A stretch of 17,858 bases of DNA, taken from positions 1 to 17,858 of the forward strand of contig QKBP01000071.1 of assembly GCA_003246035.1 (NCBI GenBank), in the 5' to 3' direction. Positions within the stretch are counted from its first letter, which is position 1. Every line of letters starts with the position of its first letter. The notes beneath the pieces were generated by a model. It made no database searches and had not been told where the DNA came from. It saw nothing but the letters and a program-made list of their open reading frames with translations. Shown here in pieces: positions 6,213 to 14,672 of this stretch. A program made the position numbers and the translations under genes. This DNA is from Desulfuromonadaceae bacterium. Lineage in GTDB: Bacteria > Desulfobacterota > Desulfuromonadia > Desulfuromonadales > SZUA-401.

Positions 6213-7547
6213 ATGTCTCAATATTTTTCACTTTTTAGAGTGCTGCGGCGTTCGCTTTCGGTCGTTTGCTTCTGTCTGCTGCTTCTACTCGGTGCGTCCT
6301 GCGCCGTCAACCCGGTTACCGGGCGTTCGGAATTGGCCTTTATGAAGATGTCCCCAGCGGAGGAGGCCGAGATCGGAATGCGGGCCTTCCCGGCGGCGAT
6401 CCAGCAGATGGGGGGAGAAGTCCCCGATCTTCAGCTGCAGGGCTATGTTCAGCAGGTCGGGGAGCGAGTCGCTCAAGCAGGTCATCGCCCGGAACTCGAG
6501 TACCAGTTTCGAGTGGTTAACCAGCCTCTCCCCAATGCCTTCTCCCTCCCCGGAGGGTACGTAGCGATTACCCGCGGATTGCTGGTCCATCTCGAGAACG
6601 AGTCACAGCTTGCTGCTGTCCTGGGGCACGAAATTGCCCATGTGACAGCCCGCCACGCCGCCCAGGGACGGCAGAGGGACACCCTCTCTCAGCTGGCTGC
6701 CGCCGTGCTGGCCGGTGCGACCGGCGGCGAATCGTATGGAGCGCTGGCCATGCAGGTCGGTCAGGTCGGCTCCTTGCTGGTGGAGAACACCTTCAGCCGC
6801 GAACAGGAAAGGGAGTCAGACCAACTCGGCATCGACTACATGGTAGCGGCCGGGTATGACCCACAGGGTGCTATCGGCCTGCAGGAAGTGTTTTTCCGGA
6901 AGCTCGATCAGGAACAGCAGCCCGACTGGCTGAACAATGTGTTTCGCACGCACCCGTTCTCCAGGGAGCGTCTCGACAATAACCGGAACTATATCCGGCA
7001 GCGTTATGCGGCTGTTCTCGGCAGCTCGGGTGCCCGGCGCGGGGTGGAGGTCTTCACCAAGGCGATTCGCTACCTGAAGGAGAGCGAAGAGGGGTATCGC
7101 CTCTATGCGCAGGCTATCGCTCTGGAAGCGGACGGAAGCCCGAACGAGGCGATCCAGACCCTGCTCGAGGCATTGAAGGTGGCTCCCGAGGAGGCGCTGC
7201 TGCACACCGCCACCGGTCTGGCGTATCTGCGTCAGGAAGATCTCATCTCGGCCCGCCGCTATCTGCGCGAAGCGGTCGCTCTCGACAGCGGTCATTATCA
7301 GTCTCATCTCGGGCTGGGATATGTCTACCTGAAGCGCCAGGAGTACCCCCAGGCGATTCGTTCGCTGCAGCGAAGCGTGGAGTTGCTGGCCACGGCTCAA
7401 GGCGTGTACCTGCTCGGCGAGGCGTACCAGGGCAGCGGCAATCGCGAGGAAGCCGTGCGCCATTATCGGGCCGTCGTCGAGGCCGAACCGCAAAGTCGCC
7501 TTGGGCAGGTCGCGCGCCAGAAGCTCCAGGACTTGGGGGTGCGCTGA
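6213..7547 (+). CDS. M48 family zinc metallopeptidase with TPR tail, exported (probable lipoprotein)
   Basis: This probably periplasmic membrane-anchored protease resembles BepA/LoiP-type quality-control peptidases of the outer membrane. The product has 444 residues. There is a basic, hydrophobic signal segment (residues 8-29), then GASC with Cys30, followed by NPVTGR, a sequence often seen just after the lipid cysteine in this group. The zinc motif GHEIAHVTARH gives His139, Glu140 and His143, and SREQERESD supplies the third ligand, Glu199. From about residue 300 to the end there are TPR-like repeats (for example HTATGLAYLRQEDLISARRY and SHLGLGYVYLKRQEYPQAIR). ATG 6213 is five bases after AAGGTGG (6201-6207); ATG 6210 is only two bases away. 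The stop overlaps the next start (TGATG). Confidence 0.9.
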   Translation: MSQYFSLFRVLRRSLSVVCFCLLLLLGASCAVNPVTGRSELAFMKMSPAEEAEIGMRAFPAAIQQMGGEVPDLQLQGYVQQVGERVAQAGHRPELEYQFRVVNQPLPNAFSLPGGYVAITRGLLVHLENESQLAAVLGHEIAHVTARHAAQGRQRDTLSQLAAAVLAGATGGESYGALAMQVGQVGSLLVENTFSREQERESDQLGIDYMVAAGYDPQGAIGLQEVFFRKLDQEQQPDWLNNVFRTHPFSRERLDNNRNYIRQRYAAVLGSSGARRGVEVFTKAIRYLKESEEGYRLYAQAIALEADGSPNEAIQTLLEALKVAPEEALLHTATGLAYLRQEDLISARRYLREAVALDSGHYQSHLGLGYVYLKRQEYPQAIRSLQRSVELLATAQGVYLLGEAYQGSGNREEAVRHYRAVVEAEPQSRLGQVARQKLQDLGVR

Positions 7548-8068
7548 TGAACTGGGACACCTTACTCGAAACCGACGAGCGGTTGCTGTGGGAGGGGCGC
7601 CCGGCGCCGCGCTGTTTCACGTTTCGGCGCTGGATCCATTCGGTGTTCGGTCTGATTCTGATGGCTCCGGCATTGGTGTGGCTCGATGGCGGCCAGGCGT
7701 TGGCCGTTGAGCGTGGCGAACCGCTTTGGGGTGTCATCCCCTGGCTGGGGGTAGCCTTGGCCAGCTATTTTCTGGTCGGTCATCTGCTGCTGGCACGCCT
7801 CGACTGGGAAGGGACCTTTTACGCGATCACCGACCGTCGGTTGATCGCGCTCGGGGGATGGCCTCGTCGGAGCGCCTGGACTCTCCCCCTGAACCGGCTC
7901 CGTCATCTCCGGCTCAGGCCCCGCGGCCGTGATCTCGGCAGCCTGTATGTCAGCGGACAGGATTCGCGGGAGCGCAGGGTGCTTTCCTGCCTTGAGCACC
8001 CTGCCCGGGCGATTGCGCTCCTCGAGGAGGCCGTTCGCCGAAACCTTACGGAGGAGAGTTCAGGATAA
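7547..8068 (+). CDS. Small membrane protein with bacterial PH-like domain
   Basis: The product has 173 residues. The N-terminal DERLLWEGRPAP is the usual entry of bacterial PH/YdbT-like membrane proteins. Two hydrophobic segments follow at about 30-46 and 61-83. Then comes a beta-rich cytoplasmic part with FYAITDRRLIAL at 91-102, the typical 'YaiTdrRli' strand of these domains. The start codon shares one base with the M48 stop, which implies translational coupling. The function is unknown. PH-like membrane proteins are thought to bind membranes or act as regulatory scaffolds, and the coupling suggests a partner role with the peptidase. That link is inference. Confidence 0.8.
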   Translation: MNWDTLLETDERLLWEGRPAPRCFTFRRWIHSVFGLILMAPALVWLDGGQALAVERGEPLWGVIPWLGVALASYFLVGHLLLARLDWEGTFYAITDRRLIALGGWPRRSAWTLPLNRLRHLRLRPRGRDLGSLYVSGQDSRERRVLSCLEHPARAIALLEEAVRRNLTEESSG

Positions 8069-8071
8069 GGT

Positions 8072-8100
8072 TTGACTGACCCGGTGCAGCCGGTTAAGAT
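8072..8100 (+). promoter_or_regulatory. Sigma-70 promoter of miaB
   Basis: TTGACT (8072-8077, five of six) is followed by a 17-bp spacer and TAAGAT (8095-8100, four of six). The start would be near 8107, leaving a short leader of about 24 nt. Confidence 0.65.
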
Positions 8101-8130
8101 GCCGCGATTTTAGTTATCGTGGATACGTGT

Positions 8131-9468
8131 ATGAGACGACAATTTTATCTTGAAACCTTCGGCTGCCAGATGAACGTGGTCGACTCGGAACGGATCGTCG
8201 ACCTGCTCCAGGAGATGGGCTACAGTCAGATCGATCAGCCGGACGACGCCGACCTGATCCTTCTCAACACCTGTTCCGTACGGGCCAAGGCCGAACGCAA
8301 GGTCTACGGCCACCTCGGGCGTTTCAAGCCCCTTAAGGACGCGCGTCCCGATCTGATCCTCGGTGTCGGAGGCTGCGTCGCCCAGCAGGAGGGGGAGAAG
8401 ATGCTCGCCCAGGTCCCTTATCTCGACCTGGTGTTCGGTACCCACAATATTCATCTCTTGCCGCAGCTGGTTCTCGACGCCGAACAACGGCGCCAGCGTG
8501 GCGCCGCCACCGACTTCCTCGATCGTGAAACACGCCTGCAACTCTTCCCTCAGCGCGGGGCCGGAGAGAGCATCACCCGCTTCGTGACGGTCATGCAAGG
8601 GTGTGACAATTTCTGTTCCTACTGCATTGTTCCCCACGTGCGCGGACGGGAAGTCAGCCGCCCGAGCAGCGAGATCCTCGACGAGATCCGCCGGCTTGCC
8701 GATGGCGGGGTGCGCGAAGTGACCCTGTTGGGACAGAACGTCAACTCCTATGGCGATCGTCAGGCTGGGGATCCCGATTTTGCCGGGCTGCTCGCCGCTG
8801 TTCAGCGGGTCGAAGGGATCGAACGGATTCGCTTTACGACGTCCCACCCGAAGGATCTCTCTCCGGCGTTGATCGACTGCTTCGGGGAGCTCGACAAGCT
8901 CTGCCACCACCTGCACCTGCCGGTCCAGTGCGGCAGCGACCGGATCCTTGCGGCGATGAACCGCGGCTACACCGCCTCTGAGTATCTGGCCAAGGTCGAA
9001 CGCCTGCGTAAGGTCTGCCCCGATATCCGATTGACAACCGATATCATCGTCGGATTCCCCGGCGAGGATGACGACGACTTCGAGCGGACGCTCGAGCTCG
9101 TTGAACGGGTCGGTTACGCCGATGCCTTCACCTTCCTGTACTCGTCGCGCCCCGGAACCGCCGCGGCCGAGTTGATGGAGACATCGTCCTCTGACGAGAA
9201 GCAGCGGCGTTTCGATCGCCTGGTGGAGGTTCAGGGGGCGCGCAGCGAGGCGATCTGGGCCGGCGACGTCGGCTCGACCTGTGCCGTCCTGGTGGAAGGG
9301 GAGAGTCGTCAGGGGGGCGGACAGCTGTTCGGGCGTACGACCTGGAACCGGATCGTCAACTTCACCGGCCCCGGGGAGTTGATCGGCAGAATGGTCCCGG
9401 TGACGATCCTTCGCAACTACCGCAATTCGCAACTTGGGAGGTACGATCAAGACCTCGTCAATATGTGA
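8131..9468 (+). CDS. miaB: tRNA-2-methylthio-N6-dimethylallyladenosine synthase
   Basis: This radical SAM methylthiotransferase adds the ms2 group to i6A37 in tRNAs that read UNN codons, which would include the nearby tRNA-Leu(UAA). The product has 445 residues, the usual length. The N-terminal UPF0004 domain supplies auxiliary-cluster cysteines Cys12 (FGCQMN), Cys48 (NTCSVR) and Cys82 (GGCVAQ). The radical SAM domain has CDNFCSYC with Cys158, Cys162 and Cys165, then PHVRGREVSR. GQNVNSYG and HLPVQCGS follow, and a TRAM domain ends the protein. NTCSVR and PHVRG favour MiaB over MtaB or RimO. ATG 8131 is chosen; an in-frame GTG at 8119 would add four residues. The Shine-Dalgarno is weak. Confidence 0.96.
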   Translation: MRRQFYLETFGCQMNVVDSERIVDLLQEMGYSQIDQPDDADLILLNTCSVRAKAERKVYGHLGRFKPLKDARPDLILGVGGCVAQQEGEKMLAQVPYLDLVFGTHNIHLLPQLVLDAEQRRQRGAATDFLDRETRLQLFPQRGAGESITRFVTVMQGCDNFCSYCIVPHVRGREVSRPSSEILDEIRRLADGGVREVTLLGQNVNSYGDRQAGDPDFAGLLAAVQRVEGIERIRFTTSHPKDLSPALIDCFGELDKLCHHLHLPVQCGSDRILAAMNRGYTASEYLAKVERLRKVCPDIRLTTDIIVGFPGEDDDDFERTLELVERVGYADAFTFLYSSRPGTAAAELMETSSSDEKQRRFDRLVEVQGARSEAIWAGDVGSTCAVLVEGESRQGGGQLFGRTTWNRIVNFTGPGELIGRMVPVTILRNYRNSQLGRYDQDLVNM

Positions 9469-9497
9469 AAGTCCCTCATTTTATTTGGCTTTACGCC

Positions 9498-9526
9498 TTG
9501 CCAGTCGGAGTTCTTTTATTTAACAT
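9498..9526 (+). promoter_or_regulatory. Candidate promoter of the signalling operon
   Basis: TTGCCA (9498-9503, five of six) is followed by a 17-bp spacer and TAACAT (9521-9526, four of six). It would give a leader of about 27 nt before ATG 9559. Confidence 0.55.
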
Positions 9527-9558
9527 TGAGCAATTGATATTTCCTTGTGGAGACCGGC

Positions 9559-11442
9559 ATGGCCAGGGGGCGTGTTCTCGCCATTGAAAATGATGCATCC
9601 TTCCGAAGTTTCTTCGAGGATGTGTTGCGTGCGGAAGGCTACGAGGTTCACTCTGTCGACAACGGCGCCATGGGACTGCAGCTGTTGCGCGACGACGACT
9701 TCGATCTCGTCATCACCGAGATCACCCTCCCGGGCATGGACGGGCTCGAGATCACCCAGAAGATCGTCAGCTTCAACCCCGAGCAGCCGATCATGGTGGT
9801 CACCGCCCAGCAGGACGTCGACAAGGCTCTAGCCGCACTGCAAAAAGGGGTCTCCGAGTACCTGCTCAAGCCGATTGATCCACAGAAATTCCTCCGTTCG
9901 GTCAACCGCCTGCTCTTCAACCAGTCGCTCAGCCAGGATCACGAGCGGCTGTCGCTAGAAAATCACCGCCTCAACTCGATCCTCTCCGTTTATCACAAGT
10001 GCATGGCTTTTCTGGCCACCACCGAGCTCGAGCATCTGAACGACCAGATCCTCGACATCTGCATGGAGGTGACCAAGGCCGAGGGGACCGTCTTGTGGCT
10101 GGCCGATCCCGGGACGGGGACCTACAAGTATTTTTCCCATCGTGGCCTGATGCGACTCTCCGGAGGGGACAACACCCTGACTCCCGGTGAACGGGAGCGG
10201 GTCAAGATCCTGGACGGTGAGCCGGCGCTCGGGCCGCAGGGGAGGACCCTCTGGATACCGTTGCTGCACGAGATGGAGTCGCTGGCGCTGGTCCAGGCGG
10301 AGATGCCCGCCGGGAGGGAGACATTCACCCGTCGCGACATGAAGAACGCCGCTTCGATCGCCAAGTTCGCCTCGAGCGCGATGTACAATGTCCTGCGTTA
10401 CAAATCGCTCGAAGAGACCAGCCTGCAGACCGGAGTCGGCCAATCCTACAGCATGGCCTATTTTCAGGATCACCTCAGCAAGGAACTGCAGAAGGCACAT
10501 CGGTATGGTCGGCACCTGTCCCTGGCACAGCTCGAGGTCGAAAACTACACCGAGCTGAAGGCCTCCTTCCATGACCGTGACCTTCAGGTCGGCATTGAGG
10601 AGGTGGTCGACCGCTTGCGCGAGGTTCTCAGGGATGCCGACGTGATCGCCACCGCCAAGCCGCACCAATATTTCATCCTCCTGCCGGAGACCGATTTCTG
10701 GGGCGCGATCATGGCCCAGAAGCGCATTCGTCGTGCCCTCAAAGGGGTTACCCTCTCGGCGCTCAAGAAGATGCTCCCGGTCAACGTCGCCTTGCGCAGC
10801 GCGACCTATCCCGGTGACGGTAACACCTTCGAAGCCCTTCGCGAGGTGACCGATCACCGCCTCGATCACCTGCGTGAAAGTCTCTTCCATCGCGAGCCGT
10901 TGCAGACGGCGTCTTTCTGGGATGCGGTCAACCTCATCCTCGGCTCCCCCAAGGACTACAAGTTCACCGGCGACGGGATCGAGGTCTCGATGCTGCTGGC
11001 GCCCTATGCCTCGACGGTCCACAGCAAGTATTTCCGCATGCCCATGAACCGTTCCGACGAGATCCAGCGCATGTTCTGCCTCGAGGCGATCGAGTCCTAC
11101 CGGACGCGTGGCATGATCTATCGCAGCTGCAGCGATTTCGAGGCGGCACGAGCACAGGTTTGTGACGTCGAGGCGCTCGAGAGGTCGGCCACGACCCTCT
11201 ACCTGCTCGGCGGCGACAAGCGGGTCCACTGGGATCTGCAGCATATCGTCCCGGTGCATATCCCCGATGCCCAGTTCCGCAAGGTTCAATTCCTGCTCTA
11301 TCTCTCCGAGAATCATGCTTACGGAATTTTCGCCACGGAGATGCAGGGGGACCTGGTCGGTTTTCACACCTCGGACTTCTTTTTCGTTGAGAATATGGTG
11401 GTTAAATTTCAGGAGCAGTTTCAGCTCCAGACCCAGATCTGA
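9559..11442 (+). CDS. Degenerate receiver - GAF-like - degenerate GGDEF protein with unknown C-terminal domain
   Basis: This is a 627-residue cytoplasmic signalling protein. Residues 1-120 form a receiver fold with Thr82 (VVTA) and Lys104 (LLKPID) kept. The phosphoacceptor Asp is Glu54 (VITEITLPGMDG), and the usual acidic pair reads IEND. Residues 140-285 look GAF-like. Residues 290-430 follow the GGDEF layout, from YFQDHLSKELQKAHRYGRHL to FILLPETDFWGAIMAQKRIR. The signature itself reads KPHQY (367-371), so cyclase activity is not expected. Residues 440-627 match no domain I know. GTGGAG (9547-9552) lies six bases before ATG 9559. The next gene begins two bases after the stop, so the two products are probably made together. 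The domain readings are mine, from pattern. Confidence 0.85.
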   Translation: MARGRVLAIENDASFRSFFEDVLRAEGYEVHSVDNGAMGLQLLRDDDFDLVITEITLPGMDGLEITQKIVSFNPEQPIMVVTAQQDVDKALAALQKGVSEYLLKPIDPQKFLRSVNRLLFNQSLSQDHERLSLENHRLNSILSVYHKCMAFLATTELEHLNDQILDICMEVTKAEGTVLWLADPGTGTYKYFSHRGLMRLSGGDNTLTPGERERVKILDGEPALGPQGRTLWIPLLHEMESLALVQAEMPAGRETFTRRDMKNAASIAKFASSAMYNVLRYKSLEETSLQTGVGQSYSMAYFQDHLSKELQKAHRYGRHLSLAQLEVENYTELKASFHDRDLQVGIEEVVDRLREVLRDADVIATAKPHQYFILLPETDFWGAIMAQKRIRRALKGVTLSALKKMLPVNVALRSATYPGDGNTFEALREVTDHRLDHLRESLFHREPLQTASFWDAVNLILGSPKDYKFTGDGIEVSMLLAPYASTVHSKYFRMPMNRSDEIQRMFCLEAIESYRTRGMIYRSCSDFEAARAQVCDVEALERSATTLYLLGGDKRVHWDLQHIVPVHIPDAQFRKVQFLLYLSENHAYGIFATEMQGDLVGFHTSDFFFVENMVVKFQEQFQLQTQI

Positions 11443-11444
11443 CC

Positions 11445-12920
11445 ATGCCCAAGAACAAGTATCGCATTATTGTCGTCGGCGCCCGCAAGGAGTTCTCCTC
11501 GCTGGTGGAGCCCCTCAGCAGCAAGGGGTGCCAGGTCACGTTTTGCCCCGACACCGGGCAGGCGATGGACATGGCCATCAACGAAGGGGCGGATGTGCTG
11601 GTTCTCGACATCGAGACTCCCGGTCTGGTCGCCTCCGAGGTGTTCAGCCTGCTGCGCGACAGTCCCAACTGCAACGAGATGGGATTCTTCTTTATCGGTC
11701 CCAGGGGGGGGGAGGTCGAGGGGCTGCGGCGCAACAAGGATCATTACGTCAGTCGGCCCTACAAGGTCGACCAGCTGCTCGGCGGCATCTGGAGCTACCT
11801 GACCCGGAAAAGCCACGCCGAGAAGATCAGTCTAGAAAAGAAGCGGATCGAAGGCGACCTCAACCAGATCTCCCTGATCGATCTGCTGCAGATCTTCCAC
11901 TTCAATCACAAAAGCGGCGAACTCCATCTCGAACGGGGCGGAAAGACCGGGCACATCTTCATGGTCCAGGGTGCGGTCATCAATGCGCGTTACGAGGACG
12001 TCGAGGGGGAGAAGGCCTTTTACCGTCTGGTTACCTGGGACAAGGGGAAGTTCTGGTTCACCCCGGGAGAAGGGGAGTGGGAGACGCACATCGATCGCCC
12101 CACCGACTTCCTGATCATCGAGGGGTTACGCCAGAATGACGAGCTGGCGGCCCTGGAAGGGCAGTTGCCGATTCCCCAGATGTCCCTGGCGATCAGGGTC
12201 CCCGTCGACCAGCTCCCCAAGGGGCTCCGACCGGCTACCCAACAGGTCCTGCTTCTGCTGCAGCGCCACGAAAAGGTCTCCGAGATCCTCGACCGCTGTG
12301 CGCTCCCCGACCTTGAGATCCTGCAGATTCTCAAGGTTCTGCTCGACAAGCAGCTGGTCGAGGTCCGCAAGGTCTCGGCGCCCAAACGGACCACCGGTCC
12401 GCTGCTTTCGAGCGAAGAGATCATGGCGATCAAGGAGCGGCTCGGTGACCGTGACGTGCTGCTCGAGGAGGCCTCGGCCAAGCTGGTGGTGCTGGCCTCG
12501 GAAGGACAGCAGCTCAAGGAATTCCTCGCAGCCCTAAGCGGCTTCCCCGAGTTCAAGCCTGATCCGGGGTTCCGCGCCAGTGATGCGGTGATCGCGCTGG
12601 GTGACATGGGGCGCCTCGATCTCGGTGAGGCGTTTTCCCTGAGGGTCTTCAGCCTGCCCGCGAACGAACAGCTTACCCCGCTGTGGAGGGCTTTCCGCCG
12701 CCGCCTTCTCGGGGTTGTCTCACTCGGTTCGGACGAGCAGATCGAGTCGGCCGAGAATTTCTTCGGTAGTGACCACGGGGCTCCTGTGGTCCGTTGTTTT
12801 TCCGGCGCGGACGGCTTGTGCAGTCCGATCGTCAAGGGGGACCGTAACTCCCTGCTGCAACTGCTGGCCTATTTCGTCAGCCACTATGTGGGTTCCAGCC
12901 CCCAGGAGAACGGCATATGA
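11445..12920 (+). CDS. Receiver-like - DUF4388 (PATAN) protein with pseudo-GTPase-like C-terminus
   Basis: The product has 491 residues. Residues 1-120 resemble a receiver with Asp55 (VLVLDIETPG) in the phosphoacceptor place, but the upstream acidic pair is missing (VVGARKEF) and the conserved Lys is Arg (VSRPY). Residues about 136-230 are DUF4388/PATAN: GDLNQISLIDLLQIFHFN, then KSGELHL, HIFMVQGAVINARYED and GKFWFTP. Residues 245-315 look like a helical or winged-helix linker. From about 345 the order of motifs follows COG2229/MglA-like GTPases: VVLASEGQQLKEF, VIALGDMGRLDLG, FSLPANEQL, then LLGVVSLGSD. The P-loop and the G3 box are not functional. DUF4388 proteins often occur in delta-proteobacterial signalling and motility loci. 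There is no clear Shine-Dalgarno, so coupling to the gene before it is likely. Confidence 0.85.
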   Translation: MPKNKYRIIVVGARKEFSSLVEPLSSKGCQVTFCPDTGQAMDMAINEGADVLVLDIETPGLVASEVFSLLRDSPNCNEMGFFFIGPRGGEVEGLRRNKDHYVSRPYKVDQLLGGIWSYLTRKSHAEKISLEKKRIEGDLNQISLIDLLQIFHFNHKSGELHLERGGKTGHIFMVQGAVINARYEDVEGEKAFYRLVTWDKGKFWFTPGEGEWETHIDRPTDFLIIEGLRQNDELAALEGQLPIPQMSLAIRVPVDQLPKGLRPATQQVLLLLQRHEKVSEILDRCALPDLEILQILKVLLDKQLVEVRKVSAPKRTTGPLLSSEEIMAIKERLGDRDVLLEEASAKLVVLASEGQQLKEFLAALSGFPEFKPDPGFRASDAVIALGDMGRLDLGEAFSLRVFSLPANEQLTPLWRAFRRRLLGVVSLGSDEQIESAENFFGSDHGAPVVRCFSGADGLCSPIVKGDRNSLLQLLAYFVSHYVGSSPQENGI

Positions 12921-13576
12921 TCGACCTGCACACCCATACCGTCTTCAGCGACGGTGAACTCATCCCTGCCGAGCTGGTACGGCGTGCCGCAGTAGCGGGG
13001 TATTCGGCTCTCGCGATTACCGATCATGTCGACCTCTCCAATCTCGACTTTACCGTTCCGCGTATCGCTTCGGTCGCCCAGGACCTCGGCGCGGCCTGGG
13101 GGCTGATCGTGCTCCCCGGGGGGGAACTGACCCACCTCCCTCCCGCGCAGATAGCCGACGCCACGCGCAAGGCGCGTGCGCTCGGGGCCATGATCGTGGT
13201 CTGTCACGGCGAGACGATTGTCGAGCCGGTCGCCGAGGGGAGCAACCGGGCCGCGATCGAAGCGGGTGTCGACATCCTCTCCCATCCCGGGCTGATTACT
13301 GCGGAGGACGCGCGCCTGGCCGCCGAGCGGGGCGTATTTCTCGAGATCACCACGCGTCGTGGGCACTCGCTGTGCAACGGCCACGTGGTGCGCATCGCCA
13401 GAGAGGCCGGTGCTCGACTGGTGGTCAACAACGATGCCCATTCCCCGGGCGACCTGGTCTCGCCCGCCATGGCCCGTCGTATCGCCCTCGGTGCCGGGAT
13501 GAGCGACGAGGAATACCAGCAGGCCTGCCGCAACTCTGAGGAACTGGTGCGCCGCGCCCTGAGCGTGGTCGTCTGA
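12917..13576 (+). CDS. PHP-domain metal-dependent phosphoesterase, histidinol-phosphatase-like
   Basis: The product is a stand-alone PHP domain of 219 residues. The expected metal ligands are all visible: His5 and His7 (DLHTHT), Asp12 (SDG), then ITDHVDLSN, GGELTH, VVCHGE, LSHPG and NNDAHSP in that order. These enzymes hydrolyse phosphomonoesters or related phosphoesters with three metal ions. The substrate cannot be told from sequence. A role in histidine synthesis is not supported because no his genes are nearby. AGGAG (12904-12908) lies eight bases before ATG, and the start overlaps the previous stop (ATGA). The position inside the signalling operon may point to a nucleotide or second-messenger substrate, which is a guess. 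Confidence 0.88.
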   Translation: MIDLHTHTVFSDGELIPAELVRRAAVAGYSALAITDHVDLSNLDFTVPRIASVAQDLGAAWGLIVLPGGELTHLPPAQIADATRKARALGAMIVVCHGETIVEPVAEGSNRAAIEAGVDILSHPGLITAEDARLAAERGVFLEITTRRGHSLCNGHVVRIAREAGARLVVNNDAHSPGDLVSPAMARRIALGAGMSDEEYQQACRNSEELVRRALSVVV

Positions 13577-13597
13577 TACTCCAACCTGGAACATTTC

Positions 13598-14668
13598 ATG
13601 AACGAACAGAATTACCTTTTCTTCAAGGAGCTGGTCGAGGCTCCCAGCCCGTCCGGCTATGAACAGCCGGCCCAGCGCGTGCTGCGTAGACATCTCGAAG
13701 GGGTTGCCGACGAACTCCGCGGCGACGTCATGGGCAACCTGATCGCCCGGGTCGCCCCGACGCTTGAGGGGGCCCCGCGGGTCATGCTCGCCGGGCACTG
13801 CGACGAGATCGGCTTCATGGTGCGCTATATCGACGACCAGGGTTTCATCTGGTTCGGGGCTATCGGCGGGGTCGACCCCCATCTGGTTCCCGGGCAGAGG
13901 GTGCACATCCATGCGGTTTCCGGAACGGTTCGCGGGGTGGTTGGCAAGAAACCGATCCACCTGATCGAGGCTAAGGACCGGGACAAGGTCATCAAGCTGA
14001 CCAGCCAGTTTATCGACATCGGCTGCAGCAGCCGCGCCGAGGTGGAGGCGCTGGTGGCGGTCGGAGATCCGGTCACCTTTGCGGTCGGCCTCGAGCGTCT
14101 GCAGGGTGATCGGGTCACTTCACGGGCCTTCGACGACAAGATGGGGGCGTACATCGTTGCTCGGGTTGTCCAGGAGGTCGTCCGGCGCGGCACACCGCCG
14201 GTCGAGCTTTACGGGGTCTCGACCGTGCAGGAGGAGGTCGGGTTGCGTGGCGGCACGACCAGTGCCTACGGGGTCGATCCCGACGTCGGCATCGCGGTGG
14301 AGGTCGGCTTCGCGACCGATTTCCCCGAGATCAACCAGAAAGAACTCGGCGACGTCAAAGTCGGGGCCGGTCCGGTGATCACCCGCGGAGCGAACATCAA
14401 CCCGCATCTGTTCGAGCTGCTGGTCGAGACCGCCCGTGCCGAAGAGATCCCCGTCCAGATCGTCGGCAACCCTCGTGCCACAGGGACCGATGCCAACGTC
14501 ATGCAGCTCTCCCGCGGCGGGGTCGCTACTGCTCTGGTGACCATTCCCCTTCGTTACATGCACACGCCGGTTGAGGTCCTCTCGCTCGGAGATGTCGAGG
14601 CCGCGGTCCGATTGCTGACCGGTCTGATTTTCCGCATCGGGAAAGCCAGCGATTTCATCCCCTGCTGA
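13598..14668 (+). CDS. M42 family aminopeptidase (FrvX / tetrahedral aminopeptidase type)
   Basis: This is a dinuclear-metal cytoplasmic aminopeptidase of 356 residues, the usual M42 length. It starts LFFKELVEAPSPSGYEQP, typical of the family. The metal-site motifs are AGHCDEIG (His67, Asp69), SRAFDDKMG (Asp179/Asp180), VQEEVGLRG (Glu212/Glu213), AVEVGFATD (Glu235, where many relatives have Asp) and YMHTPVE (His322). GTDAN at about 296-300 also fits. Members usually form large tetrahedral dodecamers and trim peptides; some act as endoglucanases. It begins 21 bp after the PHP gene with only a weak Shine-Dalgarno and is the last gene before a strong terminator. Confidence 0.93.
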   Translation: MNEQNYLFFKELVEAPSPSGYEQPAQRVLRRHLEGVADELRGDVMGNLIARVAPTLEGAPRVMLAGHCDEIGFMVRYIDDQGFIWFGAIGGVDPHLVPGQRVHIHAVSGTVRGVVGKKPIHLIEAKDRDKVIKLTSQFIDIGCSSRAEVEALVAVGDPVTFAVGLERLQGDRVTSRAFDDKMGAYIVARVVQEVVRRGTPPVELYGVSTVQEEVGLRGGTTSAYGVDPDVGIAVEVGFATDFPEINQKELGDVKVGAGPVITRGANINPHLFELLVETARAEEIPVQIVGNPRATGTDANVMQLSRGGVATALVTIPLRYMHTPVEVLSLGDVEAAVRLLTGLIFRIGKASDFIPC

Positions 14669-14672
14669 ACGT

